Below, in pieces: positions 50,590 through 59,263 of a stretch of 64,000 nt of DNA. The translations under genes and the position numbers were made by a program. Position 1 is the stretch's first letter, and each line of letters begins with the position of its first letter. This DNA is from Deinococcus sedimenti (lineage in GTDB: Bacteria; Deinococcota; Deinococci; Deinococcales; Deinococcaceae). Below the pieces are notes generated by a model, which saw nothing but the letters and a program-made list of their open reading frames with translations, made no database searches and had not been told where the DNA came from. The stretch lies in assembly GCF_014648135.1 (NCBI RefSeq), contig NZ_BMQN01000003.1:1-64000 (forward strand), in the 5' to 3' direction.

Positions 50590-51011
50590 CGGTGCTCCGG
50601 CGCCTGGGGCAGGCGCACCGCGTCGAGCCAGTAGGCGAGGGTCAGGCGCAGCTGTTCGGTGAACTGCGTGAAGTTCACGGGTTTGGTGAGGTAGCTGTTC
50701 GCGCCGAGCAGGTAGCACTCGTTCACGTCACGTTCGCTGGCGGACGTGGACAGCACCACGACCGGCAGCGGCCGGGTGCGGGGGTCGGCGCGCAGCGCGG
50801 TCAGCACCTCGCGGCCGTCGGTGCCGGGCAGGTTCAGGTCCAGCAGGATCAGGCTGGGCCAGTGCTCGCCGTCCTGAATCCAGCTCAGGGCGGCGTCGCC
50901 GTCCACGCAGCGTTCCAGGGGGTAAGGGCGGTCCAGGCGTTGCAGCGCCCACTGGATGGCCTGGAAGTCCTCGTCGCTGTCTTCCACGATCAGCAGGCGG
51001 TGGGGGGTCAC
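50586..51011 (-). CDS. Single-domain response regulator (Rcp1-like)
   Basis: 141 aa receiver-only protein: LLIVEDSDEDF, D58 in LILLDLNLPGTDG, VVVLSTSASERDV and the Lys of YLTKPVN. The same class as Rcp1 partners of phytochromes. GTG 51011 overlaps the BphP stop (GTGA), which makes it the likely direct phosphate acceptor of BphP. Confidence 0.93.
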   Translation of the reverse strand: MTPHRLLIVEDSDEDFQAIQWALQRLDRPYPLERCVDGDAALSWIQDGEHWPSLILLDLNLPGTDGREVLTALRADPRTRPLPVVVLSTSASERDVNECYLLGANSYLTKPVNFTQFTEQLRLTLAYWLDAVRLPQAPEHR

Positions 51012-53305
51012 GCCCCGGCCTCGCCGGGCTGCAGGGTGAAGTAGAAGGTGCTGCCCTGGCCGTAGGTGCTGGTCACCCAGATCTGTCCGCCGTGCCGCTC
51101 GATGATCTTCTTGACGATGGTCAGGCCCGCGCCGGTTCCCCCGCCGAACTGGTCGCGGGCGTGCAGGCGCTTGAAGATCCGGAAGATGTTCTCGAAGTGC
51201 TTCTCGCGGATGCCGATGCCGTGGTCGCGCACGTACAGGATCCACGCGTCGTCCGGCACCTCGGGCGGCGGGGTCAGGTCGCCGCGCTCGCCGGGGGGCA
51301 GGGCGCCCACCTCGATGCGGGGCGCGCCCTCGGTGTACTTGACGGCGTTGGACACGAGGTTGTTCAGCACCTCGCCGACCCGCACGCGGTCGACGTCCAG
51401 GGTGGGGAGCGGGCCGCGGGTGACCTGCGCGCCGACCTGCTCGAGCCGGGCGGACAGGACGTCGAGCACGTCGTCGAGCAGGTCGTTCAGGTCGGTGGCG
51501 CGGAAGCTGAGGTCGACGCGGCCCACGCGGGAGTACAGCAGCAGCGAGTCGATCAGGTCGTCCATGCGCTGCGTGAGGCGCACCAGGGTGGTGAGTTTGG
51601 CAACGCCGTCCTCGTCGAGCTGCTGCGCGTACGATTCGAGCAGGAACACCGAGTAGTTGTGCAGGCCGCGCAGCGGTTCTTTCAGGTCGTGGCTCGCGAT
51701 GTATGCGAACGCGTCGAGATCGGCGTTGCTGCGGGCCAGGTCGGCGTTGCTGCGGGTCAGGTCGTCGTTCAGTTCGCGCAGTTCCTCGGCGCGGCGCAGC
51801 ACCAGGCTCAGCAGCGCGCGCCGCAGCGTCCGGGCGGCCGCGACCTCCTCGGGCAGCCAGGCGTGACTGCGGCCGCGCACGGTCTGCTGCCACGCCTCGA
51901 ACGAGCGGCGCGGCGAGAGGCGTTCGCTGCCGTCACTGGCGATCTCGGCGGGTTTGTTGGGGTCGCCGCCCCAGGTGACGGTCTGCACCTCCTCTGGCCG
52001 GAACCACATGACGTAGTCTCCGCGCAGTTTTGACAGCTGCACGGCCAGCAGCCCGCTGGCGGTGGCCGGGTCGGCACCCGCGTACAGTTCGCCCAGGGCG
52101 CGGGTGTGCAGCACCTCCGCGTTGGACTGGGTGCCCAGCCAGTCGCGCAGCCCGTGGACCTGCGCGGCGCTGGGGGTGCGGCCCATGCGGATCACCTCGC
52201 CGTCGAGGCACACGGCGGCGCCGGTGGCGTCCACGAATTCCAGCAGCTGCGAGTTCTGCCCGACCAGCGCTTCCATCAGGTCCGGGGCGTTGGAGAGGCG
52301 TTCCATCAGCTGCGTCTGGGCGTCTTTGAGGTGCAGCTGGTAGGTCTGGTCGTTGCGTTCCTGCCACGCGCTGAGCTGGACGCTGGCGACCTGCCCGATC
52401 AGTTCGCAGGCGGCGCGGACGTTGGGACTCAGGGTGCGCGGGCTGTTGTGGTGGCAGGCGATCAGACCCCAGAGTTCCGCGCCGCGCAGCAGGCTGATGC
52501 TCATGGACGCGCCGACGCCCATGTTCCGCAGGTACTCCAGGTGGATGGGGGAGACGCTGCGCAGCACGCAGTAGCTCATGTCGAGCGGCGCCTCGCCGGG
52601 CTGGGCGAGCATGCGGGCCGGCTCGTAGTTCACGTCGCCGATCAATCGCAGCATGTTCAGCACGTACAGCGCCCGCGCCTGCTTGGGAATGTCCGAGGCG
52701 GGGTAGCGCAGGCCCAGGTACGGGGTCATGCTGGGCGCGGACCGCTCGGCGATGACGGTGCCGGTGCCGTCGTCGGCGAACTGGTAGATCATGACGCGGT
52801 CGAAGCCGGTCAGGGCCTGCACCTCGTGCGCGGCGATGTCCACGAACTGTTCGAGGTTCGGCGCGGCGTTCATGCGGGTCAGGGCGGAGCGGACGAGGGT
52901 GTAGGCGTCGGCGTGTACGGCCTGCGCGGGGACCGTCTCGAATTCCAGGATGGTCAGGTCGTCCAGGCGGTGCGCGGTGACGTCGAACGGTCCCTGGCCG
53001 CGCACGGACGCGCTGAGCAGGAACAGCGGGTTGCGGTCGAGTTCCCGCGCGCCGAGGGCGCTGCTGAGCTGCCCGGCGACGTCCGCGCCGACCACGTGCT
53101 CCAGGGCGGCCCCCAGCAGCGCGCTCGCGTCCGCGCCGAGCAGCTGGGGGAGGTTCTCGCTGAACTGCACGACGTGCCCGCCGCGCAGCGCGACCAGGGC
53201 GCCGTGGGGCTGCACCGCGCCGGGAATGTGGATGGGTTCGCGGTCGCAGTTGGTCAGGTCGACTGGCGCGTCCAGGGACGTCACGCGGGCAGGTTCGTGG
53301 GTCAT
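51008..53305 (-). CDS. bphP: Bacteriophytochrome histidine kinase
   Basis: 765 aa red/far-red photoreceptor. Biliverdin attachment cysteine C20 in LTNCDREPIHIPGAVQPHG (D. radiodurans uses Cys24). PAS (about 25-125), GAF (about 140-310) with the PASDIP motif in LRYPASDIPKQAR, PHY (about 325-500) with the tongue PRRSFEAW. Kinase: H539 in IASHDLKEPLRGL, NLVSNAVKY, RDHGIGIR, GTGAGLTIV. ATG 53305 overlaps the heme oxygenase stop (ATGA), so chromophore synthesis and receptor are coupled. Confidence 0.97.
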   Translation of the reverse strand: MTHEPARVTSLDAPVDLTNCDREPIHIPGAVQPHGALVALRGGHVVQFSENLPQLLGADASALLGAALEHVVGADVAGQLSSALGARELDRNPLFLLSASVRGQGPFDVTAHRLDDLTILEFETVPAQAVHADAYTLVRSALTRMNAAPNLEQFVDIAAHEVQALTGFDRVMIYQFADDGTGTVIAERSAPSMTPYLGLRYPASDIPKQARALYVLNMLRLIGDVNYEPARMLAQPGEAPLDMSYCVLRSVSPIHLEYLRNMGVGASMSISLLRGAELWGLIACHHNSPRTLSPNVRAACELIGQVASVQLSAWQERNDQTYQLHLKDAQTQLMERLSNAPDLMEALVGQNSQLLEFVDATGAAVCLDGEVIRMGRTPSAAQVHGLRDWLGTQSNAEVLHTRALGELYAGADPATASGLLAVQLSKLRGDYVMWFRPEEVQTVTWGGDPNKPAEIASDGSERLSPRRSFEAWQQTVRGRSHAWLPEEVAAARTLRRALLSLVLRRAEELRELNDDLTRSNADLARSNADLDAFAYIASHDLKEPLRGLHNYSVFLLESYAQQLDEDGVAKLTTLVRLTQRMDDLIDSLLLYSRVGRVDLSFRATDLNDLLDDVLDVLSARLEQVGAQVTRGPLPTLDVDRVRVGEVLNNLVSNAVKYTEGAPRIEVGALPPGERGDLTPPPEVPDDAWILYVRDHGIGIREKHFENIFRIFKRLHARDQFGGGTGAGLTIVKKIIERHGGQIWVTSTYGQGSTFYFTLQPGEAGA

Positions 53306-53913
53306 GCAGTCTCCATCGGCGGGGTCAGGGTGAACACGGTGAAGACGCGCCGGGCGGCGTCGGTGGCGGCGTCCGCGAAGGCGCGGGGGTCGGCGGCGGC
53401 GGCGTGGCGGGCGGTGAGCAGCGCACCGAACGTCCGCCAGCGGGTGGCGACGTCGGCGCCGTAGCTGCCGTAGTAGTGCAGGGTGTCGGGCGTGAAGCCC
53501 GCGCGGCGCAGGTGCCGCGTGACGACCTGACCGCCGAGCGTGGCGCCCTCAAGGACGTACGCGGCGCCCCAGGCCTGCGCCTCGCTGCGCAGCCAGGTCA
53601 GGTCGATGGGCTCGGGGTGGGGGGCGTGGCCGAGCGCTGCGAGGTCACGGGCGAGCAGGCCGGCCTTGGCGCGGCCCGGGAGGTCCAGGGCCGCGCGCAG
53701 GTCGGCCGGCAGGACCGCACCGAGGGTCTCGTCGAGTCGCGGTTCGAGCTGGGCGTGCCGGGCGTGCAGGCGGGCCAGCACGGCGGCGTAGCGGGGTCGG
53801 GTCAGGCCCGGGTGCAGCAGGTTCAGGGCCGATTCGGCCTGCTCGTGCTGGGGGCGGGTGTCGGTCCTGAGCCGCGCCAGCAGGGTGGGTTCACTGGACG
53901 AAGCGACAGTCAT
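53302..53913 (-). CDS. bphO: Heme oxygenase (biliverdin-producing)
   Basis: 203 aa. Cleaves heme to biliverdin IXalpha, the BphP chromophore. Proximal heme ligand H23 in RPQHEQAESALN, and YVLEGATLGGQVVTRHLRR is the distal-helix signature with the flexible Gly residues. The length fits bacterial heme oxygenases. Its start lies 23 nt inside the preceding response-regulator gene, and no alternative start is better. Confidence 0.95.
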   Translation of the reverse strand: MTVASSSEPTLLARLRTDTRPQHEQAESALNLLHPGLTRPRYAAVLARLHARHAQLEPRLDETLGAVLPADLRAALDLPGRAKAGLLARDLAALGHAPHPEPIDLTWLRSEAQAWGAAYVLEGATLGGQVVTRHLRRAGFTPDTLHYYGSYGADVATRWRTFGALLTARHAAAADPRAFADAATDAARRVFTVFTLTPPMETA

Positions 53914-54316
53914 GCCAGTACCGCACGAAGTGATCGATCTGCTGGACGAAGCCGGGGAAGCTCTGACTTTTGACCATGTAGGAGCTGGCCAGCAGGTCGT
54001 AGGCGCGCGCGACGTCGGCGCGGCTGTCGCTGGTCGAGAGGATCACGACCGGCAGGTGGCGCAGTCCGGGCGTGGCGCGGATCTCACGGATGACGTCGAA
54101 GCCGGTCATGACCGGCATGTTCAGGTCGAGGATCACGACGTCCGGCAGGTCCTCGAGTCGGCCCTGCAGGGCCGCGAGGGCCTGTGGGCCGTCCTCGCAG
54201 GTGGTGACGGTGACGCGTGAGGCGTGTTCGGAGAAGGCTTCCTCGGCCAGCAGGCGGTCGGCTGGGTCGTCGTCAATCAGGAGGATTTTCAGCACCTCCG
54301 GCGGGAATGCTGTCAT
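53891..54316 (-). CDS. Single-domain response regulator
   Basis: 141 aa receiver-only protein: ILLIDDDPADR, D64 in VVILDLNMPVMTG, VVILSTSDSRADV. The Lys position reads YMVKSQSFPGF. It precedes and overlaps bphO by 23 nt, so it is the first gene of the phytochrome operon. A second receiver besides the Rcp1-like one suggests branched output. Confidence 0.92.
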   Translation of the reverse strand: MTAFPPEVLKILLIDDDPADRLLAEEAFSEHASRVTVTTCEDGPQALAALQGRLEDLPDVVILDLNMPVMTGFDVIREIRATPGLRHLPVVILSTSDSRADVARAYDLLASSYMVKSQSFPGFVQQIDHFVRYWHDCRFVQ

Positions 54317-54343
54317 TGGTCTGGACCTCTCATGGATGCGGCG

Positions 54344-54371
54344 AGCCTAACACTCTTCCAACCTTGTACAA
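54344..54371 (-). promoter_or_regulatory. Promoter of the phytochrome operon
   Basis: Minus-strand TTGTAC (54371-54366), 16-nt spacer, TAGGCT (54349-54344), 28 nt before the start at 54316. The surrounding 200 nt are AT-richer than the rest of the window. Confidence 0.5.
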
Positions 54372-54527
54372 CAGAGCAGCTGTCCATTTTCTGACAACGC
54401 TGAAGATTAGCTCAATGCTTTCCCAGTCGGCTTTCACCACCCTATTCATCTGACCGGACTGTCAGACACCCGCAAGGACCCGACCCCTACGGTACCCCCA
54501 ACTTCTGTGCAAGGTGGTGATTCCCGC

Positions 54528-54874
54528 ATGGTCTTCAGTTCCTACGTCTTCCTGCTGCTGTTCCTGCCGCTGTTCCTGCTCGCGTACGCCCTCACGCCCG
54601 CCCGCGCCCCGTCCCTCACGATCCAGCTGGGCAGCCTGCTGTTCTACGCCTGGGCCGCGTCACCGCCGGACGCGTCCGCGTCAGCGTCGCCGACCCCGCG
54701 GTGCGCAGCGTGACCGTCACCGTCACCGGCGAGACCACGCGCACGTTCACCCTTCAGAACAGTGACCGCATGACCCACCGGCAGGAGTACCTGCTGGACC
54801 TCACCGGGCTGTTTAAGGTCACCTCGGTGGCCGCCGAGGCCGGGGGGACGCTGACCCTCAGCGTCGAGCAGTGA
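54528..54874 (+). pseudogene. Remnant: AlgI/MBOAT N-terminus joined to an unrelated C-terminus
   Basis: ATG 54528 starts MVFSSYVFLLLFLPLFLLAY and continues TIQLGSLLFYAWAA, the classic first about 45 residues of an AlgI-like membrane O-acyltransferase (normally about 450-500 aa). Near 54655-54670 the homology stops and the frame runs out at 54713. From about the same point another frame stays open to TGA 54872-54874 with a beta-sheet-like tail (SVTVTVTGETTRTFTLQNSD, LLDLTGLFKVTSVAAEAGGT). I read this as an internal deletion that joined the 5' end of algI to the 3' end of a neighbouring gene of an exopolysaccharide-acetylation locus. Confidence 0.6.
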
Positions 54875-54973
54875 GTCTCGTCGGGCAGTGAGGCTCCGCG
54901 CGTGCCCCCCGCCGGGGGAAGCGCGCGGGCGGTCGGCGGTACGCCACAGTGCGCGGCGCCGACCGCGCGTATC

Positions 54974-56221
54974 ATGTCAGGGATGACCGCGTCCGACTCT
55001 GCCCCCGCGCGGCCCCAGGTGGCCCTCGACCCCCCCATGTTCGCGAGCGGTGGGGGAGACGACCTGCAGTTCTCGTACCTGCATCAGGTGCACGACCTCA
55101 GCCTCGACTGCATCAAGATCGTCTCGGCGGACGGCGAACTGCTCAGCATGAACCGTAACGGCCAGGCGGCCATGCAGGTGGACGACTTCAGCGCCTGCCA
55201 GGGCGCGGACTGGCTGAGTTTCTGGCAGGGCGAGGTCCGTGAGGCGATGCTCGCCGCGTTCGAACGCGCCCGGGGCGGGCAGGCCGCGCACTTCTCCGGC
55301 TACTGCCCCACCATGAAGGGCGAACCGCGCTGGTGGGACGTGACCCTGGCGCCCCTGCACGACCCGGTCACGCGCGGCGCTGGCGGTCCGCTGGTGATCA
55401 TCTCGCGGGACGTCACCGCGGAATTCCGGGCTCAGCAGGCCCTGACGGAAGTGAACGCCCAGCTTCACGCGGAGGTGCAGCGGCAGACCGAATCGCTGCG
55501 CCGCGAACGGCAGACGCTGCTGCAGACGAACGAGGAACTGGAAAACCTCGCGTACTCCATGTCCCACGACCTGCTCACGCCGGTGCGGCACATGCTCAGC
55601 TTCGCGCGTCTGGCCCGCACGAGTGACGAGCAGAAACGGGACCGGTACCTCGGCATCGTGGAACGCAGCGCCGAGCACCTGAGCGGCATGATCGAGGGCG
55701 TCCTGAAGTTCAGCCGCGCGGGCCGCAACCCCATCCAGCGCAGCGAGGTGAACCTGGCGGCGCTGATGCGGGACGTGCAGACCGAACTGACCGCGGGGGC
55801 CGAGGGCCGCGCCGTGACGTGGGAGATCGCCGAGCTGCCCCAGCTGACCGGGGACGCCGCGCAGCTCAAGCAGGTGCTGCGCAGCCTGTGCAGCAACGCC
55901 CTGAAGTTCACGCGCACCCAGCCGCACGCGCACATTCAGGTGCGGGCCCAGCGGGTGGATCAGGCGTGGGAGGTGCAGGTGCAGGACAACGGCGTGGGCT
56001 TCGATCAGAACTACGCGCACAAGCTGTTCCGGCTGTTCCAGCGCCTGCATCACCACAACGAGTACCCGGGCGCGGGCGCGGACCTGGCGACCGTGCGGCG
56101 CATCGTGGACCGGCACGGCGGGCAGGTGCAGGCCGACGGGCAGCCCGGCGGCGGCGCCACGTTCCGCTTCACCGTGCCGGACCCGGTCCCGGTGATCGTC
56201 GGGACGCTGCCCCACAGCTGA
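54974..56221 (+). CDS. PAS histidine kinase
   Basis: 415 aa cytoplasmic sensor kinase. PAS domain at about 35-160 (LHQVHDLSLDCIKIVSADGE, PLVIISRDVTAEFRAQQAL), a coiled-coil linker at about 160-195, HisKA with H in AYSMSHDLLTPVRHML and a HATPase domain (LRSLCSNALKFTRT, VQDNGVGFDQNY, ATVRRIVDRHGG). The G2 box reads GAGADLA where most kinases have GxGLGLA. No response regulator follows; the orphan receiver at 53891-54316 is a possible partner. ATG 54974 or ATG 54983 could be the start. Confidence 0.88.
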   Translation: MSGMTASDSAPARPQVALDPPMFASGGGDDLQFSYLHQVHDLSLDCIKIVSADGELLSMNRNGQAAMQVDDFSACQGADWLSFWQGEVREAMLAAFERARGGQAAHFSGYCPTMKGEPRWWDVTLAPLHDPVTRGAGGPLVIISRDVTAEFRAQQALTEVNAQLHAEVQRQTESLRRERQTLLQTNEELENLAYSMSHDLLTPVRHMLSFARLARTSDEQKRDRYLGIVERSAEHLSGMIEGVLKFSRAGRNPIQRSEVNLAALMRDVQTELTAGAEGRAVTWEIAELPQLTGDAAQLKQVLRSLCSNALKFTRTQPHAHIQVRAQRVDQAWEVQVQDNGVGFDQNYAHKLFRLFQRLHHHNEYPGAGADLATVRRIVDRHGGQVQADGQPGGGATFRFTVPDPVPVIVGTLPHS

Positions 56222-56241
56222 CCAGTACAGCTGAGCTGTGA

Positions 56242-56286
56242 GCAGGAAGCGGCCCGGGCGCGGCGGTTCCCCGGGCGGCTTCCTGC
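56242..56286. terminator. Long stem-loop after the PAS kinase
   Basis: Arms 56242-56258 and 56270-56286 pair at 16 of 17 positions, 11-nt loop, no T-run. It separates the kinase from the recombinase-like gene and its promoter. Confidence 0.7.
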
Positions 56287-56296
56287 GGCCGCCTGC

Positions 56297-56326
56297 TTGC
56301 AATATATCCAAACGACGACGTACGCT
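56297..56326 (+). promoter_or_regulatory. Promoter of recombinase-like gene 1 with shared 17-nt motif
   Basis: TTGCAA (56297-56302), 18-nt spacer, TACGCT (56321-56326), then 6 nt to ATG 56333, which predicts a leaderless message. The motif GCAATATATCCAAACGA (56299-56315) lies from the -35 into the spacer, and its exact reverse complement occurs at 62994-63010. Confidence 0.65.
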
Positions 56327-56332
56327 GCGCTC

Positions 56333-57196
56333 ATGCCCCCGGACCGTGAGCAGGTACGCCGCGCCCTCGATACCCACCCCGACGACGCCTTCGCGCTGCT
56401 GCTGGAGGACCTCGGTGGCCCCTGGAACACCCGCAAGGCCGTCCGCTCCGGCTGGCGGGTCTTCCAGCGCTGGCTGGACGAGTCCGGCGGCACCGTCCTC
56501 GGTCCCGTCGAGGCCAGGGCGTACGACCGCTGGCTCCACCGCGAGTACCGCGGGGTGGTCGCCTCGGTCAACAACCGGCTGAGTCAGGCGCGGCGCCTGT
56601 ACACCCTGCTCCAGGCCCTCGAGCTGGTGGATGCCAATCCCTTCGCGGCCAGCAGCGGGCAGCACAATCCGGCGGAACAGCGCCGCCGCCGGTACAGCCC
56701 GGCCGAGGTGGACGCCCTGCTCGGTCATGCCGGACCCGAGGACCGGGTGCTGGTGCTGCTCGGCGCGCATGCGGGCCTGACGGGACCGGAGGTGTGCCGC
56801 CTGACCTGGACGGACGTGGACGCCGAGCGGCGTGCCGTGCAGATCCGTGGGCGCCGCTCGCGGACCGTGCCATGCACCGACGACCTGCACGCGGCGCTGC
56901 GCGCACTGGCGCAAGCGCGTGGGGAGACGCCGCTGCTCGGGCAGGTGGCACGGGGCCTGCTGATCACGGATGCGGGCGCCGCCCTGACCGACATGCAGCT
57001 GCGGGCGCGGATCTTCCGGGCGTGCGAACGCGCGCAGGTGCCGTACCGGGCGTGGCAGGCGCTGCGCAACCACGCGGCCGAGCGTTTCCTCGCGGCGTAC
57101 CCGCGGGATCAGGTGATGCACCTGCTGGGCGTGGGCAGCCCGACCGCGCTCCTGCCGAGCATCCGCCTGACTGCCCGGGGCACCGACGACCCCTGA
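56333..57196 (+). CDS. Tyrosine-recombinase-like protein 1, catalytic residues lost
   Basis: 287 aa. A SAM-like core-binding half (WNTRKAVRSGWRVFQRWLDE, VNNRLSQARRLYTLLQALEL) and a C-terminal half with the fold of phage integrases. The box I region reads AGLTGPEVCRLTWTDVD, where active enzymes have GLR: the catalytic Arg is Thr. Box II is WQALRNHAAERFL then HLLGVGSPTALLPS, keeping one Arg but lacking the His before it, the LGH/W histidine and the nucleophilic Tyr. So probably a DNA-binding protein and not a recombinase, or decaying. Paralogous to the protein at 61737-62612. Start by the promoter; ATG 56333. Confidence 0.75.
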   Translation: MPPDREQVRRALDTHPDDAFALLLEDLGGPWNTRKAVRSGWRVFQRWLDESGGTVLGPVEARAYDRWLHREYRGVVASVNNRLSQARRLYTLLQALELVDANPFAASSGQHNPAEQRRRRYSPAEVDALLGHAGPEDRVLVLLGAHAGLTGPEVCRLTWTDVDAERRAVQIRGRRSRTVPCTDDLHAALRALAQARGETPLLGQVARGLLITDAGAALTDMQLRARIFRACERAQVPYRAWQALRNHAAERFLAAYPRDQVMHLLGVGSPTALLPSIRLTARGTDDP

Positions 57197-57607
57197 TGGA
57201 GTGATTGCGGTCTGCAACCACCAGGGTCCTGTACCCCTCAGCGTCATCTGGAGGGGCCTTCCTGGCCCTCCTGTGGCCTCGTGCTGAAAACATGCGTGCA
57301 GGACGGCGTTGGTGAGGGGGCAATTCACCCCTTGGGGAACTGGAGTGTACCCGGATCACCTGCTTTCACACTAATCTCAGTTAGTGCTAAATGCGAATCG
57401 ATTCGGAGATCTCGGCTCGCCAGAGGCAGCGCAACCGCGCCGAGGCAGACAGGTCACGGGCCAACAGACTTGACAGTCCCGCACCGCAGAATCCGGGCGG
57501 GCGCACAGAGCTGTGGGGCCGATCGACGACCAGCGAAGGAACGAACGTGGTTGGACGTGGCGCTCTGGTGCGTGCTGTGAGCTCCGCATTGAGATGGGAC
57601 ACCTCGG
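57197..57607. other. 411-nt stretch without a gene, with palindromes
   Basis: No credible coding sequence. Contains CACTAA-tctcag-TTAGTG (57369-57386), the 12-bp palindrome CGAATCGATTCG (57394-57405) and GAGATCTC directly after it, plus a weak G/C hairpin at about 57250-57271. A consensus-like TTGACA at about 57473 has no good -10 partner. Confidence 0.5.
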
Positions 57608-58807
57608 TCAGGACGACGCCTCACTGGTCCGGTCCGGATGGGACGACGCGCCCTCGAAGAAATGCTCGGCCACCAGACCCGCTGCGCCTCGCCCCCAGGC
57701 GTCGTCACTCCAGCGGTGGGTGATGATCTCGGGCGGCGGCGCGTCCGGCAGGTGCCGCTCCTGCAGTGCCGCCCGCATGGGGTCCAGCAGCGCGCTTCCC
57801 ACGATCACGCCCTCACCGCCGATGAGGATCAGTTCCGGGTCCAGCAGGTCCGTGAGATTGGCCAGCGCCTCACCCAGGCGGCGTCCGGCGTCTGCCAGCA
57901 CCGCGCGGGGGCGGTCGTCCCCAGCGGCCAGCAGGGCGAGCAGGTCCTCCACCTGACGGGTCTGCTCGCCCTGCTGCTCGTTGAACTGCGCGACCAGGTC
58001 GCCGTTCGAGATGTACGCCTGCAGGCAGCCCCGCAGGCCGCATTCGCAGGGGCGGCCCCCGCGTTCGGTCAGGACGTGCCCGAGTTCCCCGGCGCCGCCG
58101 CGCAGGCCGCGGTAGACCTGCCCGCCCAGCACCAGGGCCGCGCCGACGCCCCGCCCCAGGGTGACGACCACGAAGTCACTGGCCTGCCGGGCCTGGCCGA
58201 CGAGTCGCTCGGCAGTGGCGAAGGCGTTGGCGTCGTTGTCGATCCACACGGGGACGCCCAGCGCGTCGCGGAGCAGCGCGCCGAACGGCACGTCATGCCA
58301 GTCGGTGCGGTGCGAGACGATGCACACGCCGCGGCGCGTGTCGATCAGACCGGCCATGGCGACGCCCGCGCCGATCAACCGGGCCGCGTGGCGGGGCGCG
58401 GTCAGGTGCGCGCTGGCGCGGCGGGCCGCGTCGACCGCATCGGCCGGGGTGGGCCCGCGCAGCGGCACGTGAATCTGATCCACCACGTTCAGGGCTAGAT
58501 CGGTCAGGACCGCCTGCAGTTCCGTCTCGAGGAGTTTCATGCCGATGGCGTGGTGCCCGGCGTAGTTGATGCCGAGCGGCACCGGGTGGCGGGGCAGGTG
58601 CGGCGCGAGTTCCGGGTGTTCGATCAGTAGGCCCTCGCTGAGCAGGTCGGTGCTGACGATGGTGATGGACGCGGCGCTCAGGCCGGTCTGCTGCGCCAGT
58701 CGGGTGCGGCTGAGGGGGCCTTCACGACGGAGTTCGTCCAGGATCAGCCGGCGGTTCATGGCCCGGGCGGCGCCCTGGTCGACTTTTCGTGCGCGCATGG
58801 CCTGCAT
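57608..58807 (-). CDS. ROK-family transcriptional repressor
   Basis: 399 aa NagC/XylR-type repressor. N-terminal HTH (NRRLILDELRREGPLSRTRL, AQQTGLSAASITIVSTDLL) followed by the sugar-kinase-like domain: GVAMAGLIDTRRG, PVWIDNDANAFA, VTLGRGVGAALVLGGQVYRG, ELGHVLTE and the zinc motif CECGLRGCLQAY. Ligand unknown. ATG 58807 or ATG 58798. Divergent from the lipoprotein gene, with a large operator over that gene's promoter. Confidence 0.92.
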   Translation of the reverse strand: MQAMRARKVDQGAARAMNRRLILDELRREGPLSRTRLAQQTGLSAASITIVSTDLLSEGLLIEHPELAPHLPRHPVPLGINYAGHHAIGMKLLETELQAVLTDLALNVVDQIHVPLRGPTPADAVDAARRASAHLTAPRHAARLIGAGVAMAGLIDTRRGVCIVSHRTDWHDVPFGALLRDALGVPVWIDNDANAFATAERLVGQARQASDFVVVTLGRGVGAALVLGGQVYRGLRGGAGELGHVLTERGGRPCECGLRGCLQAYISNGDLVAQFNEQQGEQTRQVEDLLALLAAGDDRPRAVLADAGRRLGEALANLTDLLDPELILIGGEGVIVGSALLDPMRAALQERHLPDAPPPEIITHRWSDDAWGRGAAGLVAEHFFEGASSHPDRTSEASS

Positions 58808-58861
58808 GCTACCTGTCTGTGGGGCCGGGGATACGGGGCGGACCGCACCCCCGCATCTAGA

Positions 58862-58900
58862 TATCTTTATTTGACAAAGTAAAGATAATATTTTTACACT
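58862..58900 (+). promoter_or_regulatory. ROK operator over a strong promoter
   Basis: Perfect inverted repeat TATCTTTA (58862-58869)/TAAAGATA (58880-58887) with a 10-nt spacer that contains the -35 TTGACA (58871-58876). An 18-nt spacer leads to TACACT (58895-58900). Repressor bound here would cover the -35. NagC/XylR proteins use similar AT-rich palindromes. Confidence 0.75.
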
Positions 58901-59263
58901 GACCTCACGTCCACAACCCAGCCCCGCGCCTGTCCGAGCGGCAATCCCATCCGTCTGACCGCGCGTTTTCAGGAGGTCTTCCCCTGCGCTCACTCCCTCC
59001 CCTGAACCGCCTCCCGTCGCACCTGTGCGCCGCCCCCCTGTCCGCTCCGCGTGCCCCGGCGTCGCGTCTGACCTCTCCAGCGCTGCCGTGAACTCGAACG
59101 CCGGTGCCCGCTGGTCGAGTGTCTTCAGGACACCGCGCGGCAACCGGCCCGGCCCCTCGCTGTGGGAGGTGCCGACGCGCCGCCCGGGCTGACCTGGCCC
59201 TACCCGACCCTGCCCTGCCTTCACCCCCACTGCCGCACCGGCAGAACCGGCATAGGAGCTCAC
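58901..59263 (+). other. Long 5' leader with an orphan ribosome site
   Basis: About 350 nt between the promoter and the lipoprotein ATG. A strong AGGAGG occurs at about 58973-58978, followed 7 nt later by CTG and an open frame of about 35 codons rich in Leu/Pro/Ser ending at TGA, but no ATG/GTG/TTG. The leader is C-rich and has no clear riboswitch shape. Confidence 0.4.

Noticed and set aside
57391..57723. 110-codon plus-strand ORF reaching into the ROK gene
   Set aside because: Its 3' half is antisense to the ROK gene; the protein is Arg/Ser/Pro-rich without domains.
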